DNA of 64,000 nucleotides from Hydractinia symbiolongicarpus (lineage: Eukaryota > Cnidaria > Hydrozoa > Anthoathecata > Hydractiniidae): the NCBI RefSeq assembly GCF_029227915.1, contig NC_079880.1:29631501-29695500 (forward strand), in the 5' to 3' direction. Positions 37,041 through 49,079 of the stretch are shown piece after piece; position 1 is the stretch's first letter; each line of letters opens with the position of its first letter. The notes beneath the pieces were generated by a model. That model was not told where the DNA came from. It did not search any database and worked only from the letters and a program-made list of their open reading frames with translations. A program made the position numbers and the translations under genes.

Positions 37041-38526
37041 TTTACTCCCTGGGTACTTTCCTTGTATACTTTTGACTATATGGGCCGAGTCCGGGATTTA
37101 CGGGAAATCGCGGGTTTTCGTTTGCCGGCGATTAAACTTCTTTTATTCAGCGTCTCATCAAAAATGAAAACATTTTAAAAACTACAAGTCTTATGCGTTT
37201 TAGTGGTGAAAAGATAATTTAAAAAATCGTTTTGGAAATGAGTTTACTCACAGGGTACTTTCTTTGTATACATTCGACTATACGGGCCAAGCCCGGGATT
37301 TACGGGAAATCGCGGGTTTTCGTTTACCGGCGATTAAACCACTTTCATTAAGCGTCTCATCAAAAATGAAAACATTTCTGAAAACTACAAGTCTCATGCG
37401 TTGTAGTGGTGAAAAAATAATTTAAAAAATCGTTCCGGAAATGAGTTTACTCCCTGGGTACTTTCTTTGTATACTTTTGACTATATGGGACGAGTCCGGG
37501 ATTTACGGGAAATCGCGGGTTTTCGTTTGCCGGCGATTAAAATTCTTTTATTCAGCGTCTCATCAAAAATGAAAACATTTTAAAAACTACAAGTCTTATG
37601 CGTTTCAGTGGTGAAAAAATAATTTAAAAAATCGTTCTGGAAGTGAGTTTACTCACAGGGTACTTTCTTTGTATACATTCGACTATACGGGCCAACCCGG
37701 GATTTACGGGAAATCGCAGGTTTTCGTTTGCCAGCGATTAAACCTCTTTCATTATGCGTCTCATCAAAAATGAAAACATTTCTGAAAACTACAAGTCTCA
37801 TGCGTTGTAATGGTGAAAAAATAATTTAAAAAATCGTTCGGGAAATGAGTTTACTCCCTGGGTACTTTCCTTGTATACTTTTGACTATATGGGCCGAGTC
37901 CGGGATTTACGGGAAATCGCGGGTTTTCGTTTGCCGGCGATTAAACTTCTTTTATTCAGCGTCTCATCAAAAATGCAAACATTTTAAAAACTACAAGTCT
38001 TATGCGTTTTAGTGGTGAAAAGATAATTTAAAAAATCGTTTTGGAAATGAGTTTACTCACAGGGTACTTTCTTTGTATACATTCGACTATACGGGCCAAG
38101 CCCGGGATTTACGGGAAATCGCGGGTTTTCGTTTACCGGCGATTAAACCACTTTCATTAAGCGTCTCATCAAAAATGAAAACATTTCTGAAAACTACAAG
38201 TCTCATGCGTTGTAGTGGTGAAAAAATAATTTAAAAAATCGTTCCGGAAATGAGTTTACTCCCTGGGTACTTTCTTTGTATACTTTTGACTATATGGGCC
38301 GAGTCCGGGATTTACGGGAAATCGCGGGTTTTCGTTTGCCGGCGATTAAAATTCTTTTATTCAGCGTCTCATCAAAAATAAAAACATTTTAAAAACTACA
38401 AGTCTTATGCGTTTCAGTGGTGAAAAAATAATTTAAAAAATCGTTCTGGAAGTGAGTTTACTCACAGGGTACTTTCTTTGTATACATTCGACTATACGGG
38501 CCAACCCGGGATTTACGGGAAATCGC

Positions 38527-39337
38527 GGGTTTTCGTTTGCCAGCGATTAAACCTCTTTCATTATGCGTCTCATCAAAAATGAAAACATTTCTGAAAACTA
38601 CAAGTCTCATGCGTTGTAGTGGTGAAAAAATAATTTAAAAAATCGTTCGGGAAATGAGTTTACTCCCTGGGTACTTTCTTTGTATACTTTTGACTATACG
38701 GGCCGAGTCCGGGATTTACGGGAAGTCGCGGGTTTTCGTTTGCCGGCGATTGAACTTCTTTTATTCAGCGTCTCATCAAAAATGAAAACATTTTTAAAAA
38801 CTACAAGTCTCATGGGCTTTAGTGGTGAAATAATAATTTAAAAGATCGTTCGGGAAATGAGTTTACACCCTGGGTACTTTCTTTGTATGCTTTTGACTAT
38901 ACGGGCCGAGTCCAGGATTTTCGGGAAATCGCAGGTTTTCGTTTGCCGGCGATTAAACTTCTTTTATTCAGCGTCTCATCAAAAATGAAAATTTTTTTGA
39001 AAACTACAAGTCTCATGCGTTTTAGTGGTGAAAAAATAATTTAAAAATCGTTCGGGAAATGAGTTTACTCCCTGGGTACTTTCTTTGTATACTTTTGACT
39101 ATACGGGCCGAGTCCGGGATTTACGGGAAATCGCGGGTTTTCGTTTGCCGGCGATTAAACTTCTTTTATTCAGCGTCTCATTAAAAATGAAAACATTTTT
39201 AAAAACTACAAGTCTCATGCGTTTTAGTGGTGAAAAAAAAACTTAAAAAATCGTTCTGGAAATGAGTTTACTCCCTGGGTACTTTCGTTCTATACATTCG
39301 ACTACACGGGCCAAGCCTGGGATTTAGGGGAAATCGC
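38527..39337. repeat. 811-bp tetramer duplication, copy 1
   Basis: Four monomers containing aaagatcgttcggg, the subfamily V pair and tttcgttctatac, repeated next door at offset 811. Its left part (cctctttcattatgcg, gttgtagtgg) is zone-3 sequence, so this block spans the border between zones 3 and 4. Confidence 0.85.
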
Positions 39338-40150
39338 GGGTTTTCGTTTGCCGGCGATTAAACCTCTTTCATTATGCGTCTCATCAAAAATGAAAACATT
39401 TCTGAAAACTACAAGTCTCATGCGTTGTAGTGGTGAAAAAATAATTTAAAAAATCGTTCGGGAAATGAGTTTACTCCCTGGGTACTTTCTTTGTATACTT
39501 TTGACTATACGGGCCGAGTCCGGGATTTACGGGAAGTCGCGGGTTTTCGTTTGTTGGCGATTAAACTTCTTTTATTCAGCGTCTCATCAAAAATGAAAAC
39601 ATTTTTAAAAACTACAAGTCTCATGGGCTTTAGTGGTGAAAAAATAATTTAAAAGATCGTTCGGGAAATGAGTTTACACCCTGGGTACTTTCTTTGTATG
39701 CTTTTGACTATACGGGCCGAGTCCAGGATTTTCGGGAAATCGCAGGTTTTCGTTTGCCGGCGATTAAACTTCTTTTATTCAGCGTCTCATCAAAAATGAA
39801 AATTTTTTTGAAAACTACAAGTCTCATGCGTTTTAGTGGTGAAAAAATAATTTAAAAATCGTTCGGGAAATGAGTTTACTCCCTGGGTACTTTCTTTGTA
39901 TACTTTTGACTATACGGGCCGAGTCCGGGATTTACGGGAAATCGCGGGTTTTCGTTTGCCGGCGATTAAACTTCTTTTATTCAGCGTCTCATTAAAAATG
40001 AAAACATTTTTGAAAACTACAAGTCTCATGCGTTTTAGTGGTGAAAAAAAAACTTAAAAATTCGTTCTGGAAATGAGTTTACTCCCTGGGTACTTTCGTT
40101 GTATACATTCGACTACACGGGCCAAGCCTGGGATTTAGGGGAAATCGCTG
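39338..40150. repeat. 811-bp tetramer duplication, copy 2
   Basis: Second copy. The join is a subfamily III monomer (ttaggggaaatcgc) that turns into zone-3 sequence (gggttttcg, cctctttcattatgcg) between 39330 and 39338. Copy 2 carries tttcgttgtatac where copy 1 has tttcgttctatac, and tttgttggcg where copy 1 has tttgccggcg. Confidence 0.8.
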
Positions 40151-42689
40151 GTTTTCGTTTGCCGGCGATTAAACCTCTTTCATTAAGCGTCTCATCAAAA
40201 ATGAAAACATTTTTGAAAACTACAAAGCTCATGCGTTTTAGTGGTGAAAAAATAATTTAAAAATTCGTTCGGAAAATGAGTTTAATCCCTGGGTACTTTC
40301 TTTGTATACTTTTGACCATACGGGCCGAGTCCGGGATTTACGGGAAATCGCGGGTTTTCGTTTGCCGGCGATTAAACTTCTTTTATTCAGCGTCCCAACA
40401 AAAATGAAAACATTTTTGAAAACTACAAGTCTCATGCGTTTTAGTGGTGAAAAAATAATATAAAAAATCGTTCGAGAAATGAATTTACTCCCTGGGTAAT
40501 TTTTTTGTATACTTTTGACTATACGAGCCAAGCCCGGGATTTACGGGAAATGGCGGGTTTTCGTTTGCCGGCGATTAAACTTCTTTTATTCAGTGTCTCA
40601 TCAAAAATGAAAACATTTTTGAAAACTACAGGTCTCATGCGTTTTAGTGGTGAAAAGATAATTTAAAAAATCGTTTTGGAAATGAGTTTACTCAAGGGTA
40701 CTTTCTTTGTATACATTTGACTATACGGGCCAAGCCCGGGATTTACGGGAAGTCGCGGGTTTTCGTTTGCCGGCGATTAAACCACTTTCATCAAGCGTCT
40801 CATCAAAAATGAAATCATTTCTGAAAACTACAAGTCTCATGCGTTTTAGTGGTGAAAAAATAATTTAAAAAATCGTTCGGGAAATGAGTTTTCTTCCTGG
40901 GTACTTTCTTTGTATACTTTTGACTATACGGGCCGAGTCCGGGATTTACGGGAAATCGCGGGTTTTCGTTCGCCGGCGATTAAACTTCTTTTATTCAGCG
41001 TCTCATAAAAAATAAAAACATTTTTGAAAACTACAAGTCTTATGCGTTTTAGTGGTGAAAAAATAATTTAAAAATTCGTTCTGGAAATGAGTTTACTCAC
41101 AGGGTACTTTCTTTGTATACATTCGACTATACGGGCAAAGCCTGGAATTTACGGGAAATCGCGGGTTTTCGTTTGCCGGCGATTAAACTTCTTTTATTCA
41201 GTGTCTCATCAAAAATGAAAACATTTTTGAAAACTACAAGTCTCATGCGTTTTAGTGGTGAAAAGATAATTTAAAAAATCGTTTTGAAATGAGTTTACTC
41301 ACAGGGTACTTTCTTTGTATACATTCGTCTATACGGGCCAAGCCCGAGATTTACGGGAAATCGCGGGTTTTCGTTTGCCGGCGATTAAACCACTTTCATT
41401 AGGCGTCTCATCAAAAATGAAAACACTTCTGAAAACTACAAGTCTCATGCGTTGTAGTGGTGAAAAAATAATTTAAAAAATCGTTCGGGAAATGAGTTTA
41501 CTCCCTGGGTACTTTCTTTGTATACTTTTGACTATACGGGCCGAGTCCGGGATTTACGGGAAATCGCGGGTTTTCGTTTGCCGGCGATTAAACTTCTTTT
41601 ATTCAGCGTCCCATCAAAAATGAAAACATTTTGAAAACTACAAGTCTTATGCGTTTTAGTGGTGAAAAAATAATTTAAAAAATCGTTTTGGAAATGAGTT
41701 TACTCACAGGGTACTTTCTTTGTATACATTCGACTATACGGGCCAATCCCGGGATTTACGGGAAGTCGCGGGTTTTCGTTTGCCGGCGATTAAACCACTT
41801 TCATCAAGCGTCTCATCAAAAATGAAAACATTTCTGAAAACTACAAGTCTCATGCGTTTTAGTGGTGAAAAAATAATTTAAAAAATCGTTCGGGAAAAGA
41901 GTTTTCTCCCTGGGTACTTTCTTTATATACTTTTGACTATACGGGTCGAGTCCGGGATTTACAGGAAATCGCGGGTTTTCGTTCGGCGGCGATTAAACTT
42001 CTTTTATTCAGCGTCTCATCAAAAATAAAAACATTTTTGAAAACTACAAGTCTTATGCGTTTTAGTGGTGAAAAAATAATTTAAAAATTCGTTCGGGAAA
42101 TGAGTTTACTCCCTGGGTACTTTCTTTGTTTACTTTTGACTATACGGGCCGAGTCCGGGATTTACGGGAAATCGCGGGTTTTCGTTTGCCGGCGATTAAA
42201 CTTCTTTTATTCAGCGTCTCATTAAAAATGAAAACATTATTAAAAACTGCAAGTCTCATGGGCTTTAGTGGTGAAATAATAATTTAAAAAATCGTTCGGG
42301 AAATGAGTTTACTCCCTTTGTAATTTCTTTGTATACTTTTGACTATACGGGCCGAGTCCGGGATTTACGGGAAATCGAGGGTTTTCGTTCGCCGGCGATT
42401 AAACTTCTTTTATTCAGCGTCCCAACAAAAATGAAAACATTTTGGAAAACTACAAGTCTCATGCGTTTTAGTGGTGAAAAAATAATCTAAAAAATCGTTC
42501 GGGAAATGAGTTTACTCCCTGGGTAATTTTTTTGTATACTTTTCACTATACGAGCCAAGCCCGGGATTTACGGGAAATGGCGGGTTTTCGTTTGCCGGCG
42601 ATTAAACTTCTTTTATTCAGTGTCTCATCAAAAATGAAAACATTTTTGAAAACTACAAGTCTCATGCGTTTTAGTGGTGAAAAAATAAT

Positions 42690-43458
42690 TTAAAAAATCG
42701 TTCGGGAAAAGAGTTTTCTCCCTGGGTACTTTCTTTGTATACTTTTGACTATACGGGCCGAGTCCGGGATTTACGGGAAAGCGCGGGTTTTCGTTCGCCG
42801 GCGATTAAACTTCTTTTATTCAGCGTCCCATCAAAAATGAAAACATTTTTGAAAACTACAAGTCTCATGCGTTTTAGTGGTGAAAAAATAATATAAAAAA
42901 TCGTTCGGGAAATGAGTTTACTCCTTGGGTAATTTTTTGTATACTTTTGACTATACGGGCCAAACCTGGGATTTACGGGAAATGGCGGGTTTTCGTTTGC
43001 CGGCGATTTAACTTCTTTTATTCAGTGTCTCATCAAAAATGAGTCTCATGCGTTTTAGTGGTGAAAAGATAATTTAAAAAATAGTTTTGGAAATGAGTTT
43101 AATCACAGGGTACTTTCTTTGTATACATTCGACTACACGGGCCAAGCCTGGGATTTAGGGGATATCGCTGGTTTTCGTTTGCCGGCGATTAAACCTCTTT
43201 CATTAAGCGTCTCATCAAAAATGAAAACATTTTTGAAAACTACAAGTCTTATGCGTTTTAGTGGTGAAAAAATAATTTAAAAAATCGTTCTGGAAGTGAG
43301 TTTACTCACAGGGTACTTTCTTTGTATACATTCGACTATACGGGCCAAGCCCGGGATTTACGGGAAATCGCGGGTTTTCGTTTGCCGGCGATTAAACCTC
43401 TTTCATTAAGCGTCTCATCAAAAATGAAAAACATTTCTGAAAACTACAAGTCTCATGC
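42690..43458. repeat. Block shared with 52.6-53.37 kb, copy 1
   Basis: Monomers with gaaagcgcggg, gccaaacctggg, the 21-bp deletion at 43041, tagttttgg, gagtttaatcacaggg and gatatcgctggttttcg. The same series recurs 9910 bp later. Just upstream the offset is 10113, so this copy has one extra monomer (near 42.48-42.69 kb). Confidence 0.8.
43031..43050 (+). other. 21-bp deletion removing the right arm of dyad 2
   Basis: Reads tcaaaaatg joined directly to agtctcatg. The aaaa loop, the catttttga arm and the following bases are absent. The break is exactly at the end of the left arm. Confidence 0.85.
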
Positions 43459-44229
43459 GTTGTAGTGGTGAAAAAATAATTTAAAAAATCGTTCGGGAAA
43501 TGAGTTTACTCCCTGGGTACTTTCTTTGTATACTTTTGACTATACGGGCCGAGTCCGGGATTTACGGGAAGTCGCGGGTTTTCGTTTGCCGGCGATTAAA
43601 CTTCTTTTATTCAGCGTCTCATCAAAAATGAAAACATTTTTAAAAACTACAAGTCTCATGGGCTTTAGTGGTGAAATAATAATTTAAAAAATCGTTCGGG
43701 AAATGAGTTTACACCCTGGGTACTTTCTTTGTATGCTTTTGACTATACGGGCCGAGTCCAGGATTTTCGGGAAATCGCAGGTTTTCGTTTGCCGGCGATT
43801 AAACTTTTTTTATTCAGCGTCTCATCAAAAATGAAAACATTTTTGAAAACTATAAGTCTCATCCGTTTTAGTGGTGAAAAAATAATTTAAAAATCGTTCG
43901 GGAAATGAGTTTACTCCCTGGGTACTTTCTTTGTATACTTTTGACTATACGGGCCGAGTCCGGGATTTACGTGAAATCGCGGGTTTTCGTTTCCGGCGAT
44001 TAAACTTCTTTTATTCAGCGTCTCATTAAAAATGAAAACATTTTTGAAAACTACAAGTCTCATGCGTTTTAGTGGTGAAAAAAAAATTTAAAAAATCGTT
44101 CTGGAAATGAGTTTACTCCCTGGGTACTTTCGTTGTATACATTCGACTACACGGGCCAAGCCTGGGATTTAGGGGAAATCGCTGGTTTTCGTTTGCCGGC
44201 GATTAAACTTCTTTTATTCAGCGTCTCAT

Positions 44230-45041
44230 CAAAAATGAAAACATTTTCAAAAACTACAAGTCTCATGGGCTTTAGTGGTGAAATAATAATTTAAAAAATC
44301 GTTCGGGAAATGAGTTTACACCCTGGGTACTTTCTTTGTATGCTTTTGACTATACGGGCCGAGTCCAGGATTTTCGGGAAATCGCAGGTTTTCGTTTGCC
44401 GGCGATTAAACTTCTTTTATCCAGCGTCTCATCAAAAATGAAAATTTTTTTGAAAACTACAAGTCTCATGCGTTTTAGTGGTGAAAAAATAATTAAAAAA
44501 TCGTTCTGGAAATGAGTTTACTCCCTGGGTACTTTCTTTGTATACTTTTGACTATACGGGCCGAGTCCGGGATTTACGGGAAGTCGCGGGTTTTCGTTTG
44601 CCGGCGATTAAACTTCTTTTATTCAGCGTCTCATCAAAAATGAAAACATTTTCAAAAACTACAAGTCTCATGGGCTTTAGTGGTGAAATAATAATTTAAA
44701 AAATCGTTCGGGAAATGAGTTTACACCCTGGGTACTTTCTTTGTATGCTTTTGACTATACGGGCCGAGTCCAGGATTTTCGGGAAATCGCAGGTTTTCGT
44801 TTGCCGGCGATTAAACTTCTTTTATCCAGCGTCTCATCAAAAATGAAAATTTTTTTGAAAACTACAAGTCTCATGCGTTTTAGTGGTGAAAAAATAATTT
44901 AAAAATCGTTCGGGAAATGAGTTTACTCCCTGGGTACTTTCTTTGTATACTTTTGACTATACGGGCCGAGTCCGGGATTTACGGGAAATCGCGGGTTTTC
45001 GTTTGCCGGCGATTAAACTTCTTTTATTCAGCGTCCCAACA
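44230..45041. repeat. 406-bp dimer duplication (two copies)
   Basis: The pair carrying cattttcaaaaac, gggctttag, tgtatgctttt, ttttatccagcg and aaaatttttttg occurs at about 44230-44635 and again at 44636-45041 (cttcttttat before ccagcg at 44411 and 44817). The first copy follows a chimeric monomer: subfamily III up to about 44185, then cttcttttattcag from 44208. Confidence 0.8.
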
Positions 45042-45375
45042 AAAATGAAAACATTTTTGAAAACTACAAGTCTCATGCGTTTTAGTGGTGAAAAAAAAAC
45101 TTAAAAAATTGTTCTGGAAATGAGTTTACTCCCTGGGTACTTTCGTTGTATACATTCGACTACACGGGCCAAGCCTGGGATTTAGGGGAAATCGCTGGTT
45201 TTCGTTTGCCGGCGATTAAACCTCTTTCATTAAGCGTCTCATCAAAAATGAAAACATTTTTGAAAACTACAAAGCTCATGCGTTTTAGTGGTGAAAAAAT
45301 AATTTAAAAAACCGTTCGGGAAATGAGTTTTCTCCCTGGGTACTTTCTTTGTATACTTTTGACTATACGGGCCGA

Positions 45376-45392
45376 GTCCGGGATTTACGGGA
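45376..45392 (+). other. CENP-B-box-like 17-mer (near match)
   Basis: The bases gtccgggatttacggga align with the CENP-B box (TTCG, seven bases including a central A, then CGGG). CGGG and the 7-bp spacing match, and TTCG is TCCG. The central A is T. By my count 7 of 9 essential positions match. The motif recurs in most gccgagtccggg monomers. Subfamily II also has ttcg and cggg six bases apart (ttcgactatacggg). Binding is unproven, and chance similarity is quite possible in so repetitive a sequence. Confidence 0.3.
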
Positions 45393-46589
45393 AATCGCGG
45401 GTTTTCGTTCGCCGGCGATTAAACTTCTTTTATTCAGCGTCTCATCAAAAATAAAAACATTTTTGAAAACTACAAGTCTTATGCGTTTTAGTGGTGGAAA
45501 AATAATTTAAAAGTTCGTTCTGGAAATGAGTTTACTCACAGGGTACTTTCTTTGTATACATTCGACTATACGGGCAAAGCCTGGGATTTACGGGAAATCG
45601 CGGGTTTTCGTTTGCCGGCGATTAAACTTCTTTTATTCAGTGTCTCATCAAAAATGAAAACATTTTTGAAAACTACAAGTCTCATGCGTTTTAGTGGTGA
45701 AAAGATAATTTAAAAAATCGTTTTGGAAATGAGTTTACTCACAGGGTACTTTCTTTGTATACATTCGTCTATGCAGGCCAAGCCCGGGATTTACGGGAAA
45801 TCCGGGTTTTCGTTTGCCGGCGATTAAACCACTTTCATTAAGCGTCTCATCAAAAATGAAAACATTTCTGAAAACTACAAGTCTCATGCGTTGTAGTGGT
45901 GAAAAAATAATTTAAAAAATCGTTCGGGAAATGAGTTTACTCCCTGGGTACTTTCTTTGTATACTTTTGACTATACGAGCCGAGTCCGGGATTTACGGGA
46001 AATCGCGGGTTTTCGTTTGCCGGCGATTAAACTTCTTTTATTCAGCGTCTCATCAAAAATGAAAACATTTTGAAAACTACAAGTCTTATGCGTTTTAGTG
46101 GTGAAAAAATAATTTAAAAAATCGTTTTGGAAATGAGTTTACTCACAGGGTACTTTCTTTGTATACATTCGACTCTACGGGCCAAGCCCGGGATTTACGG
46201 GAAGTCGCGGGTTTTCGTTTGCCGGCGATTAAACCACTTTCATCAAGCGTCTCATCAAAAATGAAAACATTTCTGAAAACCACAAGTCTCATGCGTTTTA
46301 GTGGTGAAAAAATAATTTAAAAAATCGTTCGGGAAATGAGTTTTCTCCCTGGGTACTTTCTTTATATACTTTTGACTATACGGGTTGAGTCCGGGATTTA
46401 CAGGAAATCGCGGGTTTTCGTTCGGCGGCGATTAAACTTCTTTTATTCAGCGTCTCATCAAAAATAAAAACATTTTTGAAAACTACAAGTCTTATGGTTT
46501 TAGTGGTGAAAAAATAATTTAAAAATTCGTTCGGGAAATGAGTTTACTCCCTGGGTACTTTCTTTATATACTTTTGACTATACGGGTTG

Positions 46590-47602
46590 AGTCCGGGATT
46601 TACAGGAAATCGCGGGTTTTCGTTCGGCGGCGATTAAACTTCTTTTATGCAGCGTCTCATCAAAAATAAAAACATTTTTGAAAACTACAAGTCTTATGGT
46701 TTTAGTGGTGAAAAAATAATTTAAAAATTCGTTCGGGAAATGAGTTTACTCCCTGGGTACTCTCTTTGTTTACTTTTGACTATACGGGCCGAGTCCGGGA
46801 TTTACGGGAAATCGCGGGTTTTCGTTTGCCGGCGTTTAAACTTCTTTTATTCAGCGTCTCATCAAAAATGAAAACATTTTCAAAAACTACAAGTCTCATG
46901 GGCTTTAGTGGTGAAATAATAATTTAAAAAATCGTTCGGGAAATGAGTTTACACCCTGGGTACTTTCTTTGTATGCTTTTGACTATACGGGCCGAGTCCA
47001 GGATTTTCGGGAAATCGCAGGTTTTCGTTTGCCGGCGATTAAACTTCTTTTATCCAGCGTCTCATCAAAAATGAAAATTTTTTTGAAAACTACAAGTCTC
47101 ATGCGTTTTAGTGGTGAAAAAATAATTTAAAAATCGTTCGGGAAATGAGTTTACTCCCTGGGTACTTTCTTTGTATACTTTTGACTATACGGGCCGAGTC
47201 CGGGATTTACGGGAAATCGCAGGTTTTCGTTTGCCGGCGATTAAACTTCTTTTATTCAGCGTCTCATTAAAAATGAAAACATTTTTGAAAACTACAAGTC
47301 TCATGCGTTTTAGTGGTGAAAAAAAAACTTAAAAAATCGTTCTGGAAATGAGTTTACTCCCTGGGTACTTTCTTTGTATACTTTTGACTATACGGGCCGA
47401 GTCCGGGATTTACGGGAAGTCGCGGGTTTTCGTTTGCCGGCGATTAAACTTCTTTTATTCAGCGTCTCATCAAAAATGAAAACATTTTCAAAAACTACAA
47501 GTCTCATGCGTTTTAGTGGTGAAAAAAAAACTTAAAAAATCGTTCTGGAAATGAGTTTACTCCCTGGGTACTTTCTTTGTATACTTTTGACTATACGGGC
47601 CG
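46590..47602. repeat. 1013-bp pentamer duplication, copy 1
   Basis: Five monomers with private markers tttacaggaaatcg, ttcggcggcg, ttttatgcag, tcttatggttttag and tctctttgtttac. Each marker recurs 1013 bp later (for example tctctttgtt at 46761 and 47774). Confidence 0.8.
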
Positions 47603-48520
47603 AGTCCGGGATTTACAGGAAATCGCGGGTTTTCGTTCGGCGGCGATTAAACTTCTTTTATGCAGCGTCTCATCAAAAATAAAAACATTTTTGAAAACTA
47701 CAAGTCTTATGGTTTTAGTGGTGAAAAAATAATTTAAAAATTCGTTCGGGAAATGAGTTTACTCCCTGGGTACTCTCTTTGTTTACTTTTGACTATACGG
47801 GCCGAGTCCGGGATTTACGGGAAATCGCGGGTTTTCGTTTGCCGGCGTTTAAACTTCTTTTATTCAGCGTCTCATCAAAAATGAAAACATTTTCAAAAAC
47901 TACAAGTCTCATGGGCTTTAGTGGTGAAATAATAATTTAAAAAATCGTTCAAGAAATGAGTTTACACCCTGGGTACCTTCTTTGTATGCTTTTGACTATA
48001 CGGGCCGAGTCCAGGATTTTCGGGAAATCGCAGGTTTTCGTTTGCCGGCGATTAAACTTCTTTTATCCAGCGTCTCATCAAAAATGAAAATTTTTTTGAA
48101 AACTACAAGTCTCATGCGTTTTAGTGGTGAAAAAATAATTTAAAAATCGTTCGGGAAATGAGTTTACTCCCTGGGTACTTTCTTTGTATACTTTTGACTA
48201 TACGGGCCGAGTCCGGGATTTACGGGAAATCGCGGGTTTTCGTTTGCCGGCGATTAAACTTCTTTTATTCAGCGTCTCATTAAAAATGAAAACTTTTTTG
48301 AAAACTACAAGTCTCATGCGTTTTAGTGGTGAAAAAAAAACTTAAAAAATCGTTCTGGAAATGAGTTTACTCCCTGGGTACTTTCTTTGTATACTTTTGA
48401 CTATACGGGCCGAGTCCGGGATTTACGGGAAGTCGCGGGTTTTCGTTTGCCGGCGATTAAACTTCTTTTATTCAGCGTCTCATCAAAAATGAAAACATTT
48501 TCAAAAACTACAAGTCTCAT
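47603..48520. repeat. 1013-bp pentamer duplication, copy 2
   Basis: Second copy of the five-monomer block. It agrees with copy 1 until about 48520, where atgggctttag replaces atgcgttttag. A few substitutions are private to this copy, such as tcgttcaagaaatg near 47945 and gtaccttc near 47977. Confidence 0.8.
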
Positions 48521-49079
48521 GGGCTTTAGTGGTGAAATAATAATTTAAAAAATCGTTCGGGAAATGAGTTTACACCCTGGGTACTTTCTTTGTATGCTTT
48601 TGACTATACGGGCCGAGTCCAGGATTTTCGGGAAATCTCAGGTTTTCGTTTGCCGGCGATTAAACTTCTTTTATCCAGCGTCTCATCAAAAATGAAAATT
48701 TTTTTGAAAACTACAAGTCTCATGCGTTTTAGTGGTGAAAAAATAATTTAAAAATCGTTCGGGAATTGAGTTTACTCCCTGGGTACTTTCTTTGTATACT
48801 TTTGACTATACGGGCCGAGTCCGGGATTTACGGGAAATCGCGGGTTTTCGTTTGCCGGCGATTAAACTTCTTTTATTCAGCGTCTCATTAAAAATGAAAA
48901 CATTTTTGAAAACTACAAGTCTCATGCGTTTTAGTGGTGAAAAAAAAACTTAAAAAATCGTTCTGGAAATGAGTTTACTCCCTGGGTACTTTCGTTGTAT
49001 ACATTCGACTACACGGGCCAAGACTGGGATTTAGGGGAAATCGCTGGTTTTCGTTTGCCGGCGATTAAACCTCTTTCAT

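Larger units (their letters stand above)
31655..38000. repeat. 7.2-kb segmental unit, copy 2, shortened
   Basis: Repeats copy 1 with the same monomer order but has lost two monomers near 32.6 kb (offset 7192 to 6789) and about two more by 35.75 kb (offset 6789 to 6385). It also lacks the third 36-bp insertion, at the position matching 31464 (about 37848). The junctions are chimeric monomers. Confidence 0.85.
34926..38640. repeat. Zone 3b: alternating dimer region
   Basis: Second copy of the dimer region, with 36-bp insertions at 35756 and 37005 (again 1249 bp apart). A four-monomer block at about 37041-37848 is repeated at 37849-38650 with an offset near 809. Zone 3b then ends where subfamily V and gggctttag monomers begin. 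Confidence 0.8.
40092..44125. repeat. 20-mer HOR unit 1 (4.03 kb)
   Basis: Begins at the marker actttcgttgtatac in a subfamily III monomer. Next come monomers with gagtttaatccc / gaccatacggg / cccaacaaaa, then gtaattttttt / acgagccaag, then cacaggg / catcaagcg, then ttttcttccc / ttcgttcgccggcg, then gggcaaagcctgg. The same order recurs in units 3 and 4. A monomer near 43041 has a 21-bp deletion. Confidence 0.8.
44126..48987. repeat. 20-mer HOR unit 2, rearranged (4.86 kb)
   Basis: The start marker occurs twice (44126 and 45139), five monomers apart. The second marker monomer is followed directly by a gagttttctccc monomer, so the three monomers that normally intervene are missing. The unit also contains a 406-bp dimer duplication (44.23-45.04 kb), a repeated single monomer (gggttgagtccggg near 46384 and 46585) and a 5-mer duplication (46.59-48.5 kb). 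Confidence 0.75.
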
